Source: Planctomycetota bacterium (GTDB lineage Bacteria; Planctomycetota; UBA8742; UBA2392). From it: DNA of 64,000 nucleotides. The notes beneath the pieces are model-generated. The model was not told the origin of the DNA, made no database searches, and was given only the letters and a program-made list of their open reading frames with translations. Position 1 is the first letter of the stretch. Every line of letters starts with the position of its first letter. Where the stretch lies: positions 2,108,001-2,172,000 of the forward strand of contig JADJRK010000001.1 in NCBI GenBank assembly GCA_016712285.1, given 5' to 3'. This document shows, one piece after another, positions 15,250 through 24,102 of this stretch. The position numbers and the translations under genes are program-made.

Positions 15250-15273
15250 GCCCCGGGCTGAACCCCGGGGCTT
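15248..15273. terminator. Bidirectional terminator between MocR and RNase E/G genes
   Basis: AAGCCCCGGG and CCCGGGGCTT form a strong stem around CTGAAC between two convergent genes. Confidence 0.75.
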
Positions 15274-15299
15274 ATGGTCGCTGTTCACGCTATCGAACG

Positions 15300-15476
15300 C
15301 TATTCCTCTTCGCGTGAGCCCTTGGACGCCGCCTTCTTCTTTGCAGGCTTCTTTGCAGGCTTCTTGGCGGTCTTCTTGGCAGCCTTCTTTGCGGGCTTCT
15401 TCTTGGCTGCCTTCTTTGCCGGCTTCTTTGCGGCCTTCTTGGCGGCCTTCTTCTTTGCTGGCTTCTTCTTTGCCAT
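15300..15476 (-). other. Possible internal start encoding a separate histone-H1-like Lys/Ala/Pro peptide
   Basis: Within the RNase E/G frame, an ATG at 15476 is preceded by GGGGGAAGG at proper ribosome-site distance. It would yield a 58-residue protein made almost wholly of AKKPAKKA-type repeats, like bacterial H1-like nucleoid proteins. It may equally be just the C-terminal RNA-binding tail of the RNase. Confidence 0.35.
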
Positions 15477-18305
15477 GTTGCCTTCCCCCTGTGCTTCGCT
15501 TGGTTCGTTGCCGACGGCCGTTCCGGCGGCTGGTATTGTTTCCGGCGCGGGCGGGTCTTCAGGTTCTGACCCCGTTGCCGTGTTCTTCATTAACTGGCTG
15601 ATGGCGCCGGATTGTACTTTTTCCCCGCGTCCGCGCCCGCCTCTCCTGCCCCTGCGACCACGCTTCTCGCCCGGCCGGCTTTCGCCTGACTCGCCCGGCT
15701 TTGCTGCGGCACGCGGGGCTGGTGCAGTCTCGCGTATGACCTCGATGTTCAACTGGTCTGGCAGCTTGTCGCCAAAGGTCACGGCTTTGCCTGCATCTGC
15801 CTTGATGCGCTGTTCGCGGGCCATGCGTTCCTGTTCACGTTCGCGCTGTTTCTTGCCGCCGCGGCGTCGTTTGCGGCGCCGTGAATCGGCATCGGCCAGC
15901 AACTGCGCGGCCTGCGGGCTGGCTGAGCCACTGGCCACTTCGGGCACGGCCACGTTGGTGCGCGACTTGTAAACGTCGCCTTTCACAAACGTGTTGATGC
16001 GCTGGTCCATGTCGTACAGCACTCGCACGCCGCGGTCACCAACGTAGAAAAAGCGTGACTGGCCAAGGTCAAGGTCGCGCGAGTACTCGAACACGATGCG
16101 CTTGTCGTAGGTCGCTTCCAATTCGTCGATGTCGTCGCGGAACTCGCTGTGAAGGTGGCTCAGCACGTGCGGATGAACCTGCACTGCCAGCTCTTTCACG
16201 CGCTCTTCGACCAGCGCCAGTTTCATGCGCCGGATCAGCGAAAGGCACGAGGTCTCGGCGCTGCGCACCATGCCGAAGCCGCCGCAGGTCGGGCAACCCA
16301 CGAACGTGTATGACTTGATGCTGGGGCGCACGCGCTGCCGCGTCATTTCCATGACGCCGAACGGTGAAAAGCGCGCGACCTTCGTGCGGGCGCGGTCTTT
16401 GCGCAATTCGCGCTTCAGCAGGTTTTCCACGTCACTGCGGTGCTTGGCGCTCATCATGTCGATGAAGTCGTTGCACACAATGCCGCCCAGATCGCGCAGC
16501 CGCAGCTGGCGACAGATCTCCGGGATCGCCTCCATGTTTGTCAGGTAGGCGGTTTTCTCTGCGTCGCCGCCGCCGGTGAACTTGCCGCTGTTGACGTCGA
16601 TGCTGATCAGCGCCTCGGTCTGTTCAATGAACAGATAGCCGCCGGACTTGAGCGTGACCTTCTTGTCAAAGATGTGCTCGATCTGGCTTTCCAGGCCGTT
16701 GGCGAAGAACAGCGGGATGTCGTCTTCGTACAGTTTTACGCGGTCGCGAAAGCTGGGCATCAACTGGTCAAAGAACGCCACCACGCGATCAAACACTTCG
16801 CGGTTGTCGATGACGATCTCTTCTGTTTCAGCAGTGAAATAGTCGCGTACGGCGCGAATCGCCGGGTCGCTGTCGGTGTACAGCAGGGCAGGGGCCTCGG
16901 CTTCGTGGATGCGCTCGACGATGACGCTCCACACCTTCAGCAGATAGTTCAGGTCGCGCAGCAGGTCGTCATAGCTGCGGTCAATCGCCGCCGTCCGGAT
17001 AATGACGCCCATGCCCTCGGGCACGGGCAGTTTGTCGAGCATCTTGCGCAGCTCGTTGCGGGCGCCGCCGTCTTCAATCTTGCGGCTGACGCCGCCGCGA
17101 TCGCTGCTGGGCGTGAGCACCATGTAGCGGCCGGGCAGGCTGATGAACGTGCTGAGCCCCGGGCCCTTGCCGCCCTGGCTGGCCTTGGTCACCTGGACCA
17201 CGACTTCCTGGTTGCGCTTGAGGATGTTCTGAATCTTCGGCGGGCCGCGGTGATAGCGGAATTGCGGGCCGGGCACGCCGCCGCTGCCGCCGTCTGTGGG
17301 CTTGCCGTCGATGTCGCGGGTACCGCTGGCGTCGGCGTTGCCGTTGGGCTGCGGCGGTGCCGACCCGTCAAGCACGCGCTTGGGCAGGTGACCGCCCCGC
17401 TTCTTGGGTGTGCGGCGCCGGCGAGGACGCTTGGACTTGGGCTTGGCTTCAGGTGCAGCTTGCGCGCCTTGCACCAGCTCCGGCGTGGGCTTCTCCGCGG
17501 CGGGTGCGGGCTCCGTGCGGTCCGGCGTTGCCGGCACTGGCGTCGGCGTTGACTCAGGGGCTTGACCCGGTACGGGTGTGGCATGGTCAGTGCGCGGTGT
17601 GCCCGTACGGCCGTCTGGGCGTCCTTCTGCACGGCCCTCACCACGGCCGCGACCGCGGCGACCGCGGCGGCGACGGCGGCGGCGCTGTTCGGCTTCTCCG
17701 GCCACAACCGGTGTCGACGCTGCACCGCTCGATGGCGCCGGCTGCGAAGCCGCGGCCTGGGGTGCAGGCACAGCCTCGAACCTGCCCGAATCTTCGCTCG
17801 CAGGCCGGGGTTCGCCCGGGGCCTCGTGCTCAGGCATGGCGACGTTCAGTGGCGAGTCCGAGACGCGATGTCCCGCCTGCCCGGAGTCCAGGGACTCAAG
17901 AAACTGGGCTTCTTCGGGCGCCTTGCCGTTGGACTCCTGCTGCGTCGAAACAAAGTCGGCAACCTCTTCGACTTCGCGCTCACGCGCGCTGTTCAGGATC
18001 GAGTCTTCGGGCAACTGTTCTTTGACGCGCAGCGTGCGGCTGAACAGGTCTTTGACGTTTGGCGAATTTTCGTAGGCGTAGTTGATGTCGCTGATGTGCA
18101 GAAAGCCGTTTCGCTCAAGGCCCACATCGACAAAGCTGGCCTGGATGCCGGGTTCAATGTTGTTGATGATGCCTTTGTAGATGTTGCCGACGTGCTTGAG
18201 CTGGCTTGGGCGGTCAACGAAGTACTCGAAGAGTTTCCCGTTTTCCATCACCGCGATACGGCATTCGTCGCCTTCTGCGACGTTCATAAAAATCTTACGT
18301 GTCAT
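15300..18305 (-). CDS. Ribonuclease E/G family protein with an interrupted S1 domain and a histone-H1-like tail
   Basis: The product is 1001 residues. An S1 domain begins near residue 35 (NIYKGIINNIEPGIQASFVDVG) but breaks off near residue 85. It resumes near 350 (PPKIQNILKRNQEVVVQV) after about 260 residues of low-complexity sequence with Arg-rich and Pro/Ala-rich blocks. The catalytic DNase-I-like core follows, with ISIDVNSGKFTG and GGIVCNDFIDM supplying the Mg2+-binding aspartates, and then the Zn-link CPTCGGFG. The C-terminus is a Lys/Ala/Pro tail of about 58 residues. RNase E/G cleaves single-stranded RNA in mRNA decay and rRNA/tRNA maturation. The start at 18305 overlaps the TIGR03936 gene by 11 bases. 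Confidence 0.93.
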   Translation of the reverse strand: MTRKIFMNVAEGDECRIAVMENGKLFEYFVDRPSQLKHVGNIYKGIINNIEPGIQASFVDVGLERNGFLHISDINYAYENSPNVKDLFSRTLRVKEQLPEDSILNSAREREVEEVADFVSTQQESNGKAPEEAQFLESLDSGQAGHRVSDSPLNVAMPEHEAPGEPRPASEDSGRFEAVPAPQAAASQPAPSSGAASTPVVAGEAEQRRRRRRRGRRGRGRGEGRAEGRPDGRTGTPRTDHATPVPGQAPESTPTPVPATPDRTEPAPAAEKPTPELVQGAQAAPEAKPKSKRPRRRRTPKKRGGHLPKRVLDGSAPPQPNGNADASGTRDIDGKPTDGGSGGVPGPQFRYHRGPPKIQNILKRNQEVVVQVTKASQGGKGPGLSTFISLPGRYMVLTPSSDRGGVSRKIEDGGARNELRKMLDKLPVPEGMGVIIRTAAIDRSYDDLLRDLNYLLKVWSVIVERIHEAEAPALLYTDSDPAIRAVRDYFTAETEEIVIDNREVFDRVVAFFDQLMPSFRDRVKLYEDDIPLFFANGLESQIEHIFDKKVTLKSGGYLFIEQTEALISIDVNSGKFTGGGDAEKTAYLTNMEAIPEICRQLRLRDLGGIVCNDFIDMMSAKHRSDVENLLKRELRKDRARTKVARFSPFGVMEMTRQRVRPSIKSYTFVGCPTCGGFGMVRSAETSCLSLIRRMKLALVEERVKELAVQVHPHVLSHLHSEFRDDIDELEATYDKRIVFEYSRDLDLGQSRFFYVGDRGVRVLYDMDQRINTFVKGDVYKSRTNVAVPEVASGSASPQAAQLLADADSRRRKRRRGGKKQREREQERMAREQRIKADAGKAVTFGDKLPDQLNIEVIRETAPAPRAAAKPGESGESRPGEKRGRRGRRGGRGRGEKVQSGAISQLMKNTATGSEPEDPPAPETIPAAGTAVGNEPSEAQGEGNMAKKKPAKKKAAKKAAKKPAKKAAKKKPAKKAAKKTAKKPAKKPAKKKAASKGSREEE

Positions 18306-18969
18306 GTTCTTCCAGTGCTTCCGCTTCGGTTTGCGCGTCGGCAAGGATCGTGCGGGTCTTGGTGACCAGCAACCGGTTCGGATCAAGCCCAAGAATCTGC
18401 AGCAGGTCGGATGGTTTCATACCGCCATCCTGCCCGGCCTTGAGGCGCATGTTCAGCGCCCGGGCCTCGATGCTTGCCGCAAGCGTGAACTCACGGGCAT
18501 CGAAATTGCGCGCCGGCTTTTTCTCGCCGCGCGAGCGGGAGAAGGCGTGCCCGGCTTGTGCCAGGAACACTTCCAGCCGCGTCTGCAGTTCCTGCGTATC
18601 CAGTTCAGGTGGCAGTTCGCACTCGTAATCCGCCGCGATGACGCGCGGCCTGCCGGTTGCCAGTTCAGCCTGCTTCAGCGTCAGCCCCGCGGGCATCTGC
18701 CTTGCAAGCTCGTCTACTACGAATTCCGGCGCCGGTGATTCAAGGTCGTGCTGCAGGTCGATGTCGACAATTTCGTCGAGGCTCTCGACCCCCAGCGGCA
18801 ACGCAAGCGCAAACGAGACCTTCGGGTGAGGGTTGAAACCCTGTGTGTAAGCGACATTCAGCCCGGACCTGCGCAGCGCCAGCTCAAACACCCGCATCAA
18901 GTCATGATGCGAGATGAACCTCAGCGCCCCGCGCTTTTCAAAGCGCATCCGGTAACGGCTGAAAGCCAT
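18295..18969 (-). CDS. TIGR03936 / DUF2344 family protein
   Basis: The product is 224 residues. The start MAFSRYRMRFEKRGALRFIS, followed by HHDLMRVFELALRRSGL and YTQGFNPHPKVSFALALPLG, matches the TIGR03936 family. Members are usually the C-terminal partner of a radical SAM protein (TIGR03960) and sit directly before an RNase E/G gene; their biochemical role is unknown to me. Here the RNase E/G gene follows with an 11-base overlap, but no radical SAM half precedes it. The ATG at 18969 is chosen because the upstream extension has no family match; its ribosome site is weak. Confidence 0.88.
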   Translation of the reverse strand: MAFSRYRMRFEKRGALRFISHHDLMRVFELALRRSGLNVAYTQGFNPHPKVSFALALPLGVESLDEIVDIDLQHDLESPAPEFVVDELARQMPAGLTLKQAELATGRPRVIAADYECELPPELDTQELQTRLEVFLAQAGHAFSRSRGEKKPARNFDAREFTLAASIEARALNMRLKAGQDGGMKPSDLLQILGLDPNRLLVTKTRTILADAQTEAEALEEHDT

Positions 18970-19109
18970 GGTCCCGTCCGCGAGGCGAAGCCCCGCCTGA
19001 GCTGGGATCCTCCGGCCTTTGGCGACAAACCGTCGCCTCCGAGCCAACGTGCTCCCGGGCTCGTGGCCCGGTATCAGTTTCTTGTGGCGGGCAAACGCCC
19101 GCCGCAAAC

Positions 19110-20207
19110 TTATTCGGGCGTCTTTGCGCGGTCTGCGCGCAACGATGCCGTGAAATCAACTTCGTTCTCAAACGTTGCGGTGAATTTGCCCTCACCGGCG
19201 ATGCTTCCCTTCAGCGAATAGCTCCAGTGCACGTGCGCGGGCACGCCCTTGGCCAGGTCAAGCAACAGCGTGCCGCCCTGGAAGTCCGGCGCGCTGAACT
19301 TGACGGTCAAGCCGTTCACCTGCGCAGTATGTTCGCGCGCCACGGGCACAGCCGTAAAGCTGAAGCGCGCGGCTGTCGGCTCAGCGATTGTGCCGTAGAG
19401 CTTTTCGAGCTTGTAGCTGACGTCGTACTCGGTGGTCGCGCCCGCCACGGCCCCCACCGGCATGCGACGACGCAGGTTGACCGTTTCGCCGATCTTCAGC
19501 TTTGCACCCGCCGGGAACTCCGGAAACAGGCCGAGCGTCAACTGCACAGGGTCCTGAAACCGGCCGGGGTAGTTGCGCTGGTCGGGCGAGTTGTAATCAG
19601 CGAAGTAGACTTCGTCATAAAGGCGCGACTGGTCAGTGATACTGAACCACGCAACAGCCGCCGGGTCGTTCGCCTGCGTCTGACGGTTGGTGTTGATTGT
19701 GCGTGCGTTAACGCCGTCCCAGCCGGGAATGTTGTTCACTTCTGTGCGTGACCCGTCCGGCATGACTTCGTGGAAAGTCGGCTTGATCGCGCCCATGTCT
19801 GGGCCGATGTAGCCGCTGTAGCGGGCGTCGCCGTTATCGAGCAGAAAGTTCATGCGCGCGTAGCGAACGGCAAGCCGCAGGTCAGTGCTGCCGTCGAGCA
19901 CGTCTTCGTCGAGCTTGTAGTCTACGGCCGTAGCCCAATGTTCGCTGCGGCGGAAGGCGTCGGATGGCACGCCGTCGTCGCTGGTGGTGCCGCGACGCAC
20001 AGCCTTGAAATCGACTTCGTAGCCGAACAGGTCACCGGCAACGCCTTTGAACTTGGGCTCAATGGCCACTTCGCCGGCGCTGGCCGTGATGTCTTTGTCC
20101 AACTGAAGGTTGGGCTTGTACAGTTCGTCCGTGACCGGCTGGGCCAGCGCAATCACCGCCGCCACGCCCACGATCAGGAAACCGCCCAGGATGAGAACCC
20201 GCTTCAA
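19110..20207 (-). CDS. Secreted or membrane-anchored beta-rich protein, unknown function
   Basis: I do not recognise the family. The 365-residue product has an N-terminal hydrophobic segment (MKRVLILGGFLIVGVAAVIA) that is a signal peptide or anchor. The remainder is largely beta, with Tyr/Asp-rich central segments and a stretch (KIGETVNLRRRMPVG) typical of extracellular beta-sandwich proteins. There are no catalytic motifs I can name. It lies between rnhC and the TIGR03936 gene on the same strand, with a 140-base spacer containing GC hairpins downstream. Confidence 0.75.
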   Translation of the reverse strand: MKRVLILGGFLIVGVAAVIALAQPVTDELYKPNLQLDKDITASAGEVAIEPKFKGVAGDLFGYEVDFKAVRRGTTSDDGVPSDAFRRSEHWATAVDYKLDEDVLDGSTDLRLAVRYARMNFLLDNGDARYSGYIGPDMGAIKPTFHEVMPDGSRTEVNNIPGWDGVNARTINTNRQTQANDPAAVAWFSITDQSRLYDEVYFADYNSPDQRNYPGRFQDPVQLTLGLFPEFPAGAKLKIGETVNLRRRMPVGAVAGATTEYDVSYKLEKLYGTIAEPTAARFSFTAVPVAREHTAQVNGLTVKFSAPDFQGGTLLLDLAKGVPAHVHWSYSLKGSIAGEGKFTATFENEVDFTASLRADRAKTPE

Positions 20208-20312
20208 CTTATGGCTCCTGTCAACAAGGCAGGGATGGTAGCGGACGAAGGGGGTGTGTCAATTGGGCGCAGCGATTCACCCGCCATGCCATTTGTGCGG
20301 CTGCAACCCCGC

Positions 20313-21215
20313 TCAAAGCTGCTCCGTCGTCTTGAAATGGACCTTGGCGACATTCACCAGCTGCGCCTTGCTGAACAGCCGCACGAATGCGCGGCCGGCT
20401 TGAAGCACGGGCCCGCCGGCGCCGGGCGGAAATTCAGTTCCGAACTCGTGACTGAGGTCTTTCAGGCCTTGCACGAATGCGGCCCGTGCCAGCACGCTCG
20501 CGGCTGCCACAGCCAGGTCGCTTTCGGCTTTCGTGCGGGTCACCAGCTTCACGCCCGCTGGTGCGGCCACCGCAGCAGCCAGCACCGCTCCGTCCCGCGC
20601 AAACTGGTCAATCAGCACGGCACGAGGGGCACCGTGGGCTTTCATGATGGCGTTGACGCACTTGCCGTGCATCTGGGCCAGCAGCACGTTCAGGTTGCCG
20701 GTCTGCCTGTAGGCCGGGTTGTACTCGCGCGGCATGAGTGACAGCACCGCGCCGCGCCCGGTTTTGTCGAGTAGACCCGCGAGTTTCTGGATCTTGCTGT
20801 CCGTGAGGCTTTTGCTGTCGGTTACGCCCGAGCCGGCCAGCTTCAACTCGGTCTCGGCGTCCAAATGATAGGCAGCCACCACCAGCGGCCCGAAAAAATC
20901 GCCCTTGCCCGACTCATCGCCCCCGACCCGTGGCGTGCCCAACTTGAACGGGTCGCCCGATGTAACTTCGGCCAATCCGCCAGACACCGGCGCTGCCATG
21001 CCCAGGTCGGCCGCCAGCGCCGCGGCGTCTTTGCCGCCGGGCACATGGCTGAGGCCCTTCTTGCCCGAGTACGCGTTGAGCATGGCTTTGCGGCCACTGC
21101 GGTCAGCAAGCTCGTACTGAACGCCATAAGGAATGGTCTTCTGCGCCATGACGGCCCAGCCGGCGGCATTGACGCGGTTGATCAGGTCGGCGCAGTACGA
21201 GGCAAAGTCGGGCAT
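20313..21215 (-). CDS. rnhC: Ribonuclease HIII
   Basis: The product is 300 residues. An N-terminal TBP-like substrate-binding domain (about 1-85) precedes the RNase H fold. GGDESGKGDFFGPLVVAA gives the first acidic active-site residues, VTDSKSLTD follows, and a later Asp lies in VLIDQFA. The GDESGKGD pattern (with Glu) separates type HIII from HII. It degrades RNA in RNA-DNA hybrids and removes ribonucleotides from DNA. The start at 21215 begins MPDFASYCADL; the upstream extension is not conserved. The gene is transcribed divergently from the secreted protein at 21375. Confidence 0.93.
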   Translation of the reverse strand: MPDFASYCADLINRVNAAGWAVMAQKTIPYGVQYELADRSGRKAMLNAYSGKKGLSHVPGGKDAAALAADLGMAAPVSGGLAEVTSGDPFKLGTPRVGGDESGKGDFFGPLVVAAYHLDAETELKLAGSGVTDSKSLTDSKIQKLAGLLDKTGRGAVLSLMPREYNPAYRQTGNLNVLLAQMHGKCVNAIMKAHGAPRAVLIDQFARDGAVLAAAVAAPAGVKLVTRTKAESDLAVAAASVLARAAFVQGLKDLSHEFGTEFPPGAGGPVLQAGRAFVRLFSKAQLVNVAKVHFKTTEQL

Positions 21216-21374
21216 AGGTTGGACCAACAGAACACGAAACCAACAACTGAGCCACCACAAAATCGCACGAGCTGCGCCCGTCGGATTTGTGAATTGACTC
21301 TACCCGCTGCAACCGCACGATACGTAGAGTTGTGGGGCAAGTGTGCTCACACCAACCAAGAGGGAGAGAGCTGT

Positions 21375-21965
21375 ATGACGAAACGTGGATGGATCTTTGT
21401 CGCGACCGTTGCGTTGCTTCTAGTCGGGGTCAGCGCCGGCATCGCACAGGAATCCAGCAAGGAAGAGGCGCCGCCCGAGGTCAAGATTGTCGAGTCGGCG
21501 GACAACCAGATGGGCGCCGAAATCTGGGGAACCTGGGTGCTGAAAGAAGACCTGACCAAGCACACAGCCGGGGAACTGCCCAAAGACATGGCCAAGAGCA
21601 AGTTCATCTTCGAGAAGAGCGAGGACAGCCAGAAAGCAATTCTCGAGAACCTGCCCGGCGTGTTGGCCGCCGCTCGCGCCGCCAATCCTGGCGATTCGGC
21701 GGCAATGATTGCGGCCTGCAAGACCATTCACCTCGCAGGCAAGCTCACCGTCGACCAGGGCGAGGAAAAGGTTGAGCTGCACTTCTTCATGATCACCGTG
21801 TCGGGCAACCAGTTGTTTTGCGCAATGGGCAAGAGGGGCGACGACTGGCGTGTAGAAACCGGGCATGTCAGCTTTGTGCGCGACCCGGAAGGCAACAACG
21901 ACCTGTTCTTCCTCGGCGGCGAAGACACCAAAGAGGTGTACACGGCCTGGGAACGCGCCAAGTAG
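21375..21965 (+). CDS. Secreted protein of unknown function
   Basis: I do not recognise the family. The 196-residue product has a clear signal peptide (MTKRGWIFVATVALLLVGVS, cleavage likely after GIA at about 23). The mature domain is mixed alpha/beta, with a predicted lipocalin-like segment (AEIWGTWVLKEDLTKHTAGE) that recalls the WxWxx starts of small secreted planctomycete domains; that likeness is weak. GGAGAG precedes the ATG. A strong terminator follows at 21984. Confidence 0.8.
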   Translation: MTKRGWIFVATVALLLVGVSAGIAQESSKEEAPPEVKIVESADNQMGAEIWGTWVLKEDLTKHTAGELPKDMAKSKFIFEKSEDSQKAILENLPGVLAAARAANPGDSAAMIAACKTIHLAGKLTVDQGEEKVELHFFMITVSGNQLFCAMGKRGDDWRVETGHVSFVRDPEGNNDLFFLGGEDTKEVYTAWERAK

Positions 21966-21983
21966 CGCACACGTAAAACATCA

Positions 21984-22011
21984 AAGGACCGGCTGCGTGC
22001 CGGTCCTTTTT
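21984..22011. terminator. Bidirectional rho-independent terminator
   Basis: AAAGGACCGG/CCGGTCCTTTTT encloses CTGCGTG, with A-runs and T-runs on both sides. It serves the convergent secreted-protein and DUF1992 genes. Confidence 0.85.
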
Positions 22012-22023
22012 GCTTTCACGGCC

Positions 22024-22419
22024 CTACTTGCGTCGCGAGCGCCACATGGCGACTACTTCGTCCGACACAAGCGGCTTGACCAGGGAAGCCGGCCCTTCGA
22101 CCACGCTGCGGTTGACGCCGCGGATGTGTTCGTTCAGGCGCTCAACGGCGTTGCGTACGCCTTGCTCGGCCCCGAGCAGCATGATCTCGTCCAGTTCTTT
22201 CTCGACGTCTCGGCGCAGTTGCAGGCCCGGCGGCAGAATGCTTACGCCCTCGTCGCGGATCTTCTCGCGCGCCCAGTCATCGAGGGTCCATGGCCGGTCA
22301 AGGTTGGGGATCGGCTTGCCGACGGGCAGCCCGTCAAAATCGCCGCGTTCCTGCGCCTCGCGAATCAGCCGGTCAATCCAGGTCTCGTAGGGCACTCCAA
22401 ATGGTTTGCGCTCCGTCAT
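22024..22419 (-). CDS. DUF1992 domain protein (DnaJ homologue C28-like)
   Basis: The product is 131 residues. The conserved core W-I-D-R-L-I-REAQERGDFDGLPVGKPIPN is diagnostic of DUF1992, the domain found in DNAJC28 and bacterial YhdN-type proteins. It is followed by a helical LRRDVEKELDEI segment. The function is unknown; a chaperone-associated role is only suggested by the eukaryotic name. GGAGG precedes the ATG at 22419. It converges on the gene at 21375. Confidence 0.88.
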   Translation of the reverse strand: MTERKPFGVPYETWIDRLIREAQERGDFDGLPVGKPIPNLDRPWTLDDWAREKIRDEGVSILPPGLQLRRDVEKELDEIMLLGAEQGVRNAVERLNEHIRGVNRSVVEGPASLVKPLVSDEVVAMWRSRRK

Positions 22420-22614
22420 GGATCCCTCCGTCGAGGGCGGAAGAGGCGCCTTCAGCTATTCTAGCAACCGGGGCCCGACGCGGCATGTGTCTGTCCTCGG
22501 CACAGGCCGATTGGGCTGCGGGCCACGGTCCCCCATCGGAGAATCCGGAATATCAGGCCACTGCGCGCTGTTCACTAAGCGGACACACAAGTCTGTTTAG
22601 AGGAGGTGTGCGTC

Positions 22615-23049
22615 ATGAAAACCATCCTGGCAATCGGAATCGTCGTCGGGGCAGCGTTGATTGTCGGATGCGGCAACCACAACACGCCCAGTGCTGCCAA
22701 TGGCACCCATGAACATGCGGCCCCAAGCGAAAGGGCGCCTTCGCTGGACCACGGCAATCGATGGCAAGCCGACGATCACACCCGCGCGTCCGTGAAGCGC
22801 ATGCAGCAGACGCTGGCAGAAACCGATCCGGCGGACCGGACTGTGGGAATCACCCTGCAGAAGCAAACCGATGAGTTGATCCGCGGGTGCACCATGACCG
22901 GCGAACCCCATGACCAGTTACACATCTGGTTGAATGAGTTCATGCCGGCGCTGAACCGCATGGCGGAGGCGCGGGACGACACGCAGTTCGCGCAGCTTCG
23001 TGGCGATGTACAGCACCATCTTGAGGAATACGACAGGTACTTCAAGTAA
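22615..23049 (+). CDS. Small lipoprotein, unknown function
   Basis: The product is 144 residues with a signal peptide and lipobox LIVGC, giving a lipid-modified Cys near residue 19. The mature protein has a His-rich start (HNTPSAANGTHEHA) and is otherwise helical, with several His/Asp/Glu residues in a likely helical bundle. AGGAGGTG gives a strong ribosome site. I do not recognise the family. It converges on thiG. Confidence 0.8.
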   Translation: MKTILAIGIVVGAALIVGCGNHNTPSAANGTHEHAAPSERAPSLDHGNRWQADDHTRASVKRMQQTLAETDPADRTVGITLQKQTDELIRGCTMTGEPHDQLHIWLNEFMPALNRMAEARDDTQFAQLRGDVQHHLEEYDRYFK

Positions 23050-23059
23050 GGCAGTCGCG

Positions 23060-23887
23060 CTACTCGCCGGGGATGCCCTTGGCGCTTTCGATGCGGCCTT
23101 CCATCGGGCTGCTGGCGTTGGCGTAGAGCTTTCTGGGTATGCGCCCCGCCAGGTGCGCCAGCCGTCCACTTTCGCAGGCGAGCTTCATGGCCACTGCCAT
23201 GCGCAGCGGGTCTTGCGCGTGGGCGATGCCGGTATTCAGCAGCACGCCGTCAGCGCCAAGTTCCATGGCGATGCTGACATCGCTTGCGGTGCCCACGCCC
23301 GCGTCCACGATGATCGGAATCTTGAACTCGGGCCGCACTGTCTCAAGGATAATGCGAATGTTGTTCGGGTTCAGCACGCCCTGGCCGCTGCCGATCGGGC
23401 TTCCTGCGGGCATCACGCTTGCCACGCCTAGCTCGGCCAGGCGCCGCGCCATCACCGGGTCGTCGCTCGTGTACACCAGCACGGTGAAGCCATCTTTCAC
23501 CAGCTCGCGGCAGGCTTCGAGCGTGCCCACCGGCTCGGGCAGCAGGGTCTTGGGGTCGGCCAGCACTTCCAGTTTCACCAGCTCAGTCCCCAGGGCCTCG
23601 CGCGAAAGGTGCGCGGTACGAATCGCGTCAGCCGCGGTAAAGCAACCGGCGGTATTCGGCAGAATCGTGTAGCGCCCGTCGATGAAACTCATCAGGTTCT
23701 CGGCGGGCGGGCCGTCTAGCTTCACGCGTCGCACAGCCACCGTGACGCACTCGGTGCCGCTGGCCTCAAGGCACTCACGCATCAACTCAAAGCCCGCGTA
23801 CTTGCCCGTGCCAACGAATAGCCGGCTGGCAAAGGTGTACTTCCCAACCTGCAGCGGTGTGTCGAGTTCAGAAGCAGTTGTGGTCAT
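23060..23887 (-). CDS. thiG: Thiazole synthase ThiG
   Basis: The product is 275 residues with a TIM-barrel. SRLFVGTGKY, TILPNTAGCFTAADAIRTAHLSRE and VKLEVL are conserved; Lys105 is the expected Schiff-base lysine. PIGSGQGVLNP and DAGVGTASDVSIAMELGADG form the phosphate-binding end. ThiG builds the thiazole phosphate of thiamine from deoxyxylulose-5-phosphate, ThiS-thiocarboxylate and an iminoacetate source. It starts 14 bases after thiS, with a GGAAGG ribosome site. ThiF, ThiH/ThiO and ThiE are not in the window. Confidence 0.96.
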   Translation of the reverse strand: MTTTASELDTPLQVGKYTFASRLFVGTGKYAGFELMRECLEASGTECVTVAVRRVKLDGPPAENLMSFIDGRYTILPNTAGCFTAADAIRTAHLSREALGTELVKLEVLADPKTLLPEPVGTLEACRELVKDGFTVLVYTSDDPVMARRLAELGVASVMPAGSPIGSGQGVLNPNNIRIILETVRPEFKIPIIVDAGVGTASDVSIAMELGADGVLLNTGIAHAQDPLRMAVAMKLACESGRLAHLAGRIPRKLYANASSPMEGRIESAKGIPGE

Positions 23888-23901
23888 TCTGCCTTCCAGT
23901 T

Positions 23902-24102
23902 CTAGCCGCCGCCGACAAAGGTGACGATTTCCAGCCTGTCGCCTTCTTCAAGCACGGTCTCGGCGTATCGGGCCTTGGGCAGCACTTTCAGGTTCCGTTC
24001 GGTGGCAATACGTTCGGTGCGCAATTTCAACTGGGTCAGCAGCGCGGCCACTGTGGTGCCTGGCTCAACTTCACGCTCGGTGCCATTCACGCTGACCTTC
24101 AA
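23902..24102 (-). CDS. thiS: Sulfur carrier protein ThiS
   Basis: The product is 66 residues with the ubiquitin-like fold: KVSVNGTEREVEPGTTVAAL at the start and the C-terminal Gly-Gly needed for thiocarboxylation (FVGGG). I chose a TTG start at 24102 because GGAGG lies 7 bases upstream and the TTG overlaps the upstream stop as TTGA, a standard coupling arrangement. It also gives the usual ThiS length. It donates sulfur to ThiG, encoded next. Confidence 0.9.
   Translation of the reverse strand: MKVSVNGTEREVEPGTTVAALLTQLKLRTERIATERNLKVLPKARYAETVLEEGDRLEIVTFVGGG

Noticed and set aside
13732..15288. A 518-codon minus-strand frame over the MocR gene
   Set aside because: It is the antisense shadow of a clearly conserved GntR-aminotransferase fusion.
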